64,000 nucleotides of DNA from Pectobacterium polaris (lineage in GTDB: Bacteria; Pseudomonadota; Gammaproteobacteria; Enterobacterales; Enterobacteriaceae): positions 4,030,001-4,094,000 of the forward strand of contig NZ_CP017481.1 of assembly GCF_002307355.1 (NCBI RefSeq). Reading direction: 5' to 3'. Position 1 is the stretch's first letter, and each line of letters starts with the position of its first letter. Made by a program: the position numbers and the translations under genes. Under the pieces are notes generated by a model. That model was not told where the DNA came from and ran no database searches. It saw nothing but the letters and a program-made list of their open reading frames with translations. Positions 59,138-64,000 of the stretch are shown here, piece by piece.

Positions 59138-60349
59138 TCAAAACTGTGCAATGGTGCGAGTCAATGAATAAATCAAGTCATAGCCATCCCACTGCAAACC
59201 GAAATCTAATGTGCGTCCTACAGGAACAACACGATCAATACCCGCTGGTTGATAATCATCTAAAAACTGAGTAACCAAATCTCTATCAACACCCAATAAC
59301 GCGAGGGTCTGGCACTGACTATTACACACTGGGTAGATATCACTGATATCGGCAGCTAGATATTCGAGAAAATACCCTCCTGCGCAAGCATAGGTCATCG
59401 TATCGTTATTCAAGCTGTCAACCAGCACACGGTAGACCAAATTCTGATCCCCTGAGGCCTTATATACCCCCTCTTTCGCTGCGCTTAGCTTACAAAATTC
59501 AAGCAATTTTCGTACTGCAACCACAGGTTGAAGTTCATATTTTTTTTGCGAAAATTGCTCAAACTCCGTCCAGAACTGCATTCGCGCTTGCTCTATCTGC
59601 GGTGCATCACCCAGCCATACCACCAGCCCTGGAGAAGTACAGGCATTCTGATCAGTTAAAAATGTATCATTGTAAAAACGTTCGGCAATTAATGCCTTAT
59701 CACTCATGGCTAGATAAGAGACCGCATCGATCAATACCAGAGAATAACGGCTAGCAAATGCCAAATCCAAACCACGCGCTGGCAATGGAGACTGACGCAG
59801 CGTAGCGATAGTGTCATCTCCGCCCCAAATGATGCGTGTATGGCACCATGCGGTGAACATGTCATTAATGCTTTTCTCATGCCCGTAACGGACCAGACAC
59901 AGGTAAGGCGCAACATTATTCCATTCAACAAGCGATGCAGTAAGCGCCTCACAGATTATTTCCACTTGAGGGAAATCCCTTGAGGGAACTCTGACGATAT
60001 TGCTATTACCGCTTAATAGGCCCACAACCAGCGAATAAGCAAAATTGACCGCTACATTGGAGGGAGCAATATGGAAAATTAGCCCACGCCCCACACGCTG
60101 ATCAAGGTTGGGATAATGCTGCTGCATCTGAAGAATCGAAGCCCTACGACACCAAAAAGCCAGGCTGGCGACATCAGGATACGCTTTGGTGAGTGGATGC
60201 CGAAAAAGACGTTTAGCGAAATGATCCAAGAATGAAACCACATTACCATCAAATGGTTTCAACGCCTTACGATGATGCATCTCTTGTAGTGAAACAGCAT
60301 TTCCGACCAGAAAGGAAATACCGTCAAAACTGTACGGCGTAAGTGTCAC
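59138..60349 (-). CDS. LuxC-like acyl-CoA/acyl-protein reductase
   Basis: A 403-residue protein of the LuxC family, which reduces activated fatty acids to aldehydes with NADPH. The aldehyde-dehydrogenase-type catalytic Cys237 is in LTDQNACTSPG, with the cofactor region IFHIAPSNVAVNFAYSLVVGLLSGNSNIVRVPSRD (read in parts). The start is GTG at 60349 with GAGGGG five bases ahead; it overlaps the LuxE-like gene by 26 bases, so the two are translated together. No luciferase (luxAB) is present. It is likely part of an acyl-modification pathway for a sugar. Confidence 0.85.
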   Translation of the reverse strand: MTLTPYSFDGISFLVGNAVSLQEMHHRKALKPFDGNVVSFLDHFAKRLFRHPLTKAYPDVASLAFWCRRASILQMQQHYPNLDQRVGRGLIFHIAPSNVAVNFAYSLVVGLLSGNSNIVRVPSRDFPQVEIICEALTASLVEWNNVAPYLCLVRYGHEKSINDMFTAWCHTRIIWGGDDTIATLRQSPLPARGLDLAFASRYSLVLIDAVSYLAMSDKALIAERFYNDTFLTDQNACTSPGLVVWLGDAPQIEQARMQFWTEFEQFSQKKYELQPVVAVRKLLEFCKLSAAKEGVYKASGDQNLVYRVLVDSLNNDTMTYACAGGYFLEYLAADISDIYPVCNSQCQTLALLGVDRDLVTQFLDDYQPAGIDRVVPVGRTLDFGLQWDGYDLIYSLTRTIAQF

Positions 60350-61406
60350 TGCATCCCCTCAATTCAGCACTTTTTAATCGGCCCAGTACCTTAAAATATT
60401 TACCTAAACGCCCACAAGGGCAGTCGTCCTCACCAAGGAGGATACCTTGGTCTTCGGTAAGCAGAGAATGACCGGGATAGGACTCAGGAATTAAAGAAAG
60501 CACTTGGATAATGCCTGGTTTCCCCACCTGACACACAGAGAAATCACGGTGATCGCGGACAATGACATCAGAGAATATACTGGCGTGTAAATGCCCTTCT
60601 GAGCACTGCATGTAGATACATCCAGTTTGTTCCACCATGCCATAATAATCATAGATATATGGCAAGCCACAAACATGATGCAACGCTTGTGCAAACTCAG
60701 TTGACGATACGGCTTCAGACTGAAGTTTTTTCCAACCACCGCCATGAATCAGCAATGCATTAGATAGATCTAACGTCACACCAGTGGCGCATAATTGTTT
60801 ATAGAAGTGCTGCCAAATCATGAAAGTAAAACCAAACAGCAAGACTCTACGCCCCTGATGTTTATCCAAAAATGCGCGAATTACCGGGAGGTCCAGCGCC
60901 ATATTTTCATCCAGTGCATAAGCTTTATCTGCACCAAAAATTGAAAACCCTAGAATACCCGCACCTCGTGCTGAAAACATGGTCCGATTCTTCATCAGAG
61001 CTGAAGAATCTATGATTAACAGCGGCATACGTGACGGACCAGTGAAATCACTCACTATTCGCACCAAGGTTTTTTGTTGATTGGCCGCCGTAATTTTATC
61101 CAAATAGATTTTGGACACTGCTTGTCCGGTGGTACCAGAAGAGGTCATAGTTTTTACCACCTGATCCGTGGTAATACTCAATAAATCGCGTTCCTTGAAT
61201 AAGGAAACTGGCAGAAAGGGGATTTCTGATACGGTCTGAATAGACTCAATAACAATTCCCTGTGCATCCAAGATGCGTTGATAAGACTCACAGTGCGCAT
61301 AGTGATGCCGAGTGAGTCCTACAAGACGCTGAAGCATTAACGAGTTTTTGTCAGCCTGGGCGAGTGAATAAGGCTGCAGTTTCAAAATGTCATCATAGGG
61401 GATCAT
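60324..61406 (-). CDS. LuxE-like acyl-protein synthetase
   Basis: A 360-residue member of the LuxE/PaaK-type adenylate-forming family. The phosphate loop TSSGTTG is at residues 88-94, followed by the family's YDYYGMVEQTGCIYMQC segment and a C-terminal CPCGRLGKYFKVLGR. LuxE activates a fatty acid with ATP and holds it as a thioester before passing it to LuxC. Overlaps of 14 and 26 bases with its neighbours show one operon. The acyl chain length and final acceptor are unknown. Confidence 0.86.
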   Translation of the reverse strand: MIPYDDILKLQPYSLAQADKNSLMLQRLVGLTRHHYAHCESYQRILDAQGIVIESIQTVSEIPFLPVSLFKERDLLSITTDQVVKTMTSSGTTGQAVSKIYLDKITAANQQKTLVRIVSDFTGPSRMPLLIIDSSALMKNRTMFSARGAGILGFSIFGADKAYALDENMALDLPVIRAFLDKHQGRRVLLFGFTFMIWQHFYKQLCATGVTLDLSNALLIHGGGWKKLQSEAVSSTEFAQALHHVCGLPYIYDYYGMVEQTGCIYMQCSEGHLHASIFSDVIVRDHRDFSVCQVGKPGIIQVLSLIPESYPGHSLLTEDQGILLGEDDCPCGRLGKYFKVLGRLKSAELRGCSDTYAVQF

Positions 61407-62805
61407 AGTAAGCTTCCAATTTGGCGTACAAGATCTTCCCTGCGTTGTTTTGGGGTAACAACGGTAATACTTTCACCCGAAAAGCAGTGTGATTCAGCTG
61501 TGTTTTCAGAGCAATAAACTGCTTTATCTGTTCCGAGAAAGCGTCGTCAGTAATAAAGATATAAAGTCGATCGTCAGTACCACCGCACGCACAGTCCAAC
61601 GTAGGGAAAGCGCCACGAATCATGAGTTCCACTTCATCAAGCCCAACGCGATTACCAAAAATCTTCAGAAAGCGTTTTTTACGGCCAACGACATAGTAAT
61701 AACCGTCTTTATCTCGTTTAACCATATCGCCAGTATTTAGGCGACCACAGCGCTCATCGCCCTGTTGCAGGTCTGCACCACATTCAGCATAGCCTAGGGC
61801 TACGTTATCACCATAGTAGACCAGCTCGCCTACATAGTTATCGCGTTCAACTGAGTTACCGTTCTCATCAATGATGTCAAAACGTCCACCGGGAATGGGG
61901 ATCCCCATACTACCGCACTTCTCTAACGCCTTCTCGGGAGGCAAATACCCCATGCGGGACGTCGCTTCCGCTGCCCCATACATAACGATAAAATCCCGGC
62001 CAGTATCTTGGGCATAACGAGCAAATTCACCATGTAACTCAGGCAATAATTTTCCGCCAGCCTGCGTTAACGTTTTCAATGCAGGAAGTTTCATTGTCAT
62101 GAAACGCAACTTTTTCAGCATTTCATAGGTATAAGGAACGCCCGCAAGAGAGCTAGCTTCATACTCTTTTATAAAAGACCAGAATTCTCTCTGCATGATG
62201 CTACGCGTCGTCAGTAGCAGCGTAGCACCTTGCAACAAATGGCTGTTAATTATCGACATGCCATAAACGTAATTCATTGGCAAATTGAGCACTGGGCGCT
62301 CTCGACTGTCGATGGCAAGATACTCGGCAATATTATGCGCATTACTCAAGATATTGCGGTAACTCTGGCGTACAAGACGCGGACTGCCCGTCGAACCAGA
62401 TGTCGACACCAATAATGCCAGATCCTGATGCAACGGGTATTGCACTAGCCCCGTCGGCACCAGCTCATAATTTTCTAGACTAAATATGGCATCCTGACAC
62501 TGGCCATTTTCACCTTGCGGGCGCCAAAGATAAGCAGGACGGTAGGTGGACAGCAGGCGTTCACAAAGTTCCTTATCCAGATTTTTATCCAGCATGAGAG
62601 GAACAATGCCATGGTTTAGAAAACCTACATATCCAATTAACGAGCCAAACGTATTTTCACTGAATAAAAACACCAGAGAGCCAGCCGGAATCTGTGCACT
62701 CAACAGTTTTCCCTGAGTGCACAATTCACCATAGCTCAGTTGGCGCCCTTGTTCATCAATGGCAGCCAAAGCCGCTTTATCATGTTGATCCAGATTAAGA
62801 AACAT
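61393..62805 (-). CDS. AMP-dependent acyl ligase (acyl-CoA/ACP synthetase-like)
   Basis: A 470-residue class I adenylate-forming enzyme. The phosphate loop is STSGSTGSPR (134-143), then VMYGAAEATSRMGYL, NTGDMVKRDKDGYYYVVGRKKRFLKIFGNRVGLDEVE (hinge and A8 motif, read in parts), and the late catalytic lysine in NNAGKILYAKL. It activates an acid for transfer to CoA or a carrier protein. The frame opens at 62886, but MFLNLDQHDKAALAAIDEQ at 62805 is the likely start; its ribosome site is weak. The end overlaps the LuxE-like gene by 14 bases. Confidence 0.83.
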   Translation of the reverse strand: MFLNLDQHDKAALAAIDEQGRQLSYGELCTQGKLLSAQIPAGSLVFLFSENTFGSLIGYVGFLNHGIVPLMLDKNLDKELCERLLSTYRPAYLWRPQGENGQCQDAIFSLENYELVPTGLVQYPLHQDLALLVSTSGSTGSPRLVRQSYRNILSNAHNIAEYLAIDSRERPVLNLPMNYVYGMSIINSHLLQGATLLLTTRSIMQREFWSFIKEYEASSLAGVPYTYEMLKKLRFMTMKLPALKTLTQAGGKLLPELHGEFARYAQDTGRDFIVMYGAAEATSRMGYLPPEKALEKCGSMGIPIPGGRFDIIDENGNSVERDNYVGELVYYGDNVALGYAECGADLQQGDERCGRLNTGDMVKRDKDGYYYVVGRKKRFLKIFGNRVGLDEVELMIRGAFPTLDCACGGTDDRLYIFITDDAFSEQIKQFIALKTQLNHTAFRVKVLPLLPQNNAGKILYAKLEAYYDPL

Positions 62806-63386
62806 CACTGCAGTTATCCGTAATGTCGTAGAACTGAATCGACGATTCATCGATCGTCGACCCACACAGTGTGAGTAAATAGCCATAGACGGTAATATAC
62901 CGTTGAGTAATGCAGATACTCATCATTCTTTTGTCTTTGTTTTTCGCTTATGAAGCCCTATGCTGCATGTTAACTGTTTGTAAAAGCAAACTGTGTTCCC
63001 GAATAGAACCATCTCTGCACTCGAGTAGTACACCGAGTGCAAGTATAAAGGTGCCATGCACATTGTTTAAAACAATACCAACACCATAAATAATCCAAAT
63101 ATCAAATGCCTTGAGAAACATCGATATCCAATCCAATCCAATCCAATCCAATCCAATCAGGATAGGAATTAATGTTCAAAAAACAGACTTATCAATATCA
63201 GAAATCGAGCCACTCATTTAGTCACAATCAAAAAATAATATAATGCGCCACACAGAACTAGCAGCACATAGTCTTTACTGTAGAAAAGCAGTCTCAATCA
63301 AACTGCACTACCGCGCGAACAAAACAATTCATTTTTGGTGCCCCCAAACGCTGTCACGATATCAGTCAATGATCTGTCTTCTGATG
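62806..63386. other. Intergenic region with pentanucleotide repeat
   Basis: About 580 bases between the SDR stop and the ligase start, all on the same strand. It holds the CCAAT repeat, several short frames, and a 67-codon minus-strand frame (62948-63151) that starts inside the repeat, of unknown coding status. No acyl carrier protein is present. It may contain an extra promoter or the relic of a lost gene. Confidence 0.5.
63128..63157. repeat. Six-copy CCAAT pentanucleotide tandem repeat
   Basis: Six exact copies of CCAAT (ATTGG on the minus strand) in a row, about 320 bases ahead of the acyl ligase start. Repeats with a unit not divisible by three change length by slippage and can switch genes on and off by shifting the frame or promoter spacing. 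Confidence 0.95.
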
Positions 63387-64000
63387 TCACAAACCTCCAT
63401 CCACTCGAATAACCTGCCCAGTGATATAGCTGGAAAGTTCAGAGGCAAGAAAAACAGCGGCATCAGCAATTTCCATCGGTTGTCCAACCCTGCGTAAATC
63501 AGTCGCGTTTTTTGTGTCTGCCAAAATATGTGCAGGCAAGGTATCCAGCATATCTGTGTCGGTAACACCTGGTGCAATGCAATTCGCTCTAATGCCGAAC
63601 TCACCCATCTCAGCTGCGATAGATTTCGTCATTGCGATCACAGCAGCTTTAGAAGCGCCATAAGCCGATTTACCTGGATTACCATCTAATGCCACTGTAG
63701 AAGCTATGTTAATAATGCTGCCCTGTCTTTGGCGCGCCATAAACTTAGCGATATACTGAGTAAACAAGAAAACAGAGAAAAAATTCACTTCAAACTGCTT
63801 TCTCAGTGCCTCTTCAGTAGTCATTTGGAATAACGAGTTAAGAATGATACCTGCATTATTGACAACAGCATCTATAGGCCGCTTGTCCGCCGCGAGACGT
63901 TTAATAACCAATTTCATAGCTACATAATCCGTCATATCGAAACAAAGTGGCCAAATATTGACGTTATACTTCTCCGCCACTGCTGACAGTTCAGATAACC
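63387..64000 (-). CDS. SDR-family 3-oxoacyl reductase (FabG-like), partial
   Basis: The visible 204 codons are the C-terminal part of a short-chain dehydrogenase: NNAGI, then [35 protein letters not shown] with the catalytic Ser and YxxxK, the [13 protein letters not shown] segment, and the end [12 protein letters not shown]. The N-terminal TGxxxGIG cofactor motif lies beyond the right edge; the frame stays open to base 64000. FabG-like enzymes reduce 3-oxoacyl to 3-hydroxyacyl groups. In the viosamine-type flagellin glycan pathway of Pseudomonas syringae a similar reductase makes the acyl side group. Confidence 0.86.
   Translation of the reverse strand, partial: LSELSAVAEKYNVNIWPLCFDMTDYVAMKLVIKRLAADKRPIDAVVNNAGIILNSLFQMTTEEALRKQFEVNFFSVFLFTQYIAKFMARQRQGSIINIASTVALDGNPGKSAYGASKAAVIAMTKSIAAEMGEFGIRANCIAPGVTDTDMLDTLPAHILADTKNATDLRRVGQPMEIADAAVFLASELSSYITGQVIRVDGGL

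Noticed and set aside
59138..61406. A bioluminescence (lux) operon
   Set aside because: LuxC- and LuxE-like genes are present but there is no luxA, luxB or luxD in the window, and the neighbours point to surface sugars.
62948..63151. 67-codon frame starting inside the CCAAT repeat, as a real gene
   Set aside because: It starts with TTG in the repeat, has no ribosome site and no known family. I keep it only as part of the phase-variation finding.

Overview
The window is a chromosomal segment of a soft-rot enterobacterium, most likely Pectobacterium. Most proteins and long blocks of gene order match the Escherichia coli 23-25 minute and 21-22 minute regions, while the betTIBA cluster, the flagellar fliAZ genes and their attached sugar/acyl modification genes sit in positions unlike E. 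coli. The genus call is inference from gene content and recalled family sequences; no database was searched. A MatP gene and the gene order suggest a location in or near the terminus half of the chromosome.

Layout. (1) 1-6340: rpmF-yceD, the Maf-type pyrophosphatase yceF, rluC and rne with a long structured leader. (2) 6347-9150: a monooxygenase-like gene, pyrC, LexA-controlled dinI, a small unknown gene and bssS. (3) 9518-18574: yceJ-yceI, trhO, an old-yellow-enzyme gene, lpxL and the opgGH operon for periplasmic glucans. (4) 18951-28286: an accessory stretch with a His/Met-rich DUF2946-PepSY pair, a chemoreceptor, a ribbon-helix-helix protein, a small secreted cysteine-rich protein, an OrtT/GhoT-like membrane toxin, DUF523, a stress protein, GNAT, isochorismatase and Nudix genes, and a YmgB/AriR-like gene. 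(5) 28669-44958: tRNA-Ser(UGA), yccA, an IS4-family insertion, tusE, acyP, hspQ, yccU, yccT, mgsA, helD, yccF, yccS, sxy, sulA, ompA, matP, the Lon-like ycbZ and fabA. (6) 45010-52942: a DUF533 gene, the betBA and betI operons opposite betT (choline uptake and oxidation to glycine betaine) and an RpiB-family gene. (7) 53107-64000: tRNA-Ser(GGA), phoH, fliZ, fliA, two convergent glycosyltransferase-like genes and an operon of acyl-activating and reducing enzymes (SDR, AMP-ligase, LuxE-like, LuxC-like) that runs off the right edge.

The most interesting part is the right end. A LuxC/LuxE/ligase/SDR set next to fliA and two glycosyltransferases resembles an acyl-sugar flagellin glycosylation island, and it holds a six-copy CCAAT pentanucleotide repeat that could be a contingency (phase-variable) element. 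Other points worth a look are the IS copy that landed exactly in the yccA terminator, the OrtT-like orphan toxin, the His/Met-rich metal-handling pair, and a KdgR-like site in front of the RpiB-family gene.

Regulatory sites that can be read directly include LexA boxes for dinI and sulA, a FadR-like and a FabR-like palindrome in front of fabA, a BetI-type palindrome between betI and betT, a CRP-like site and conserved promoter for ompA, a strong promoter for tRNA-Ser(GGA), and many intrinsic terminators.
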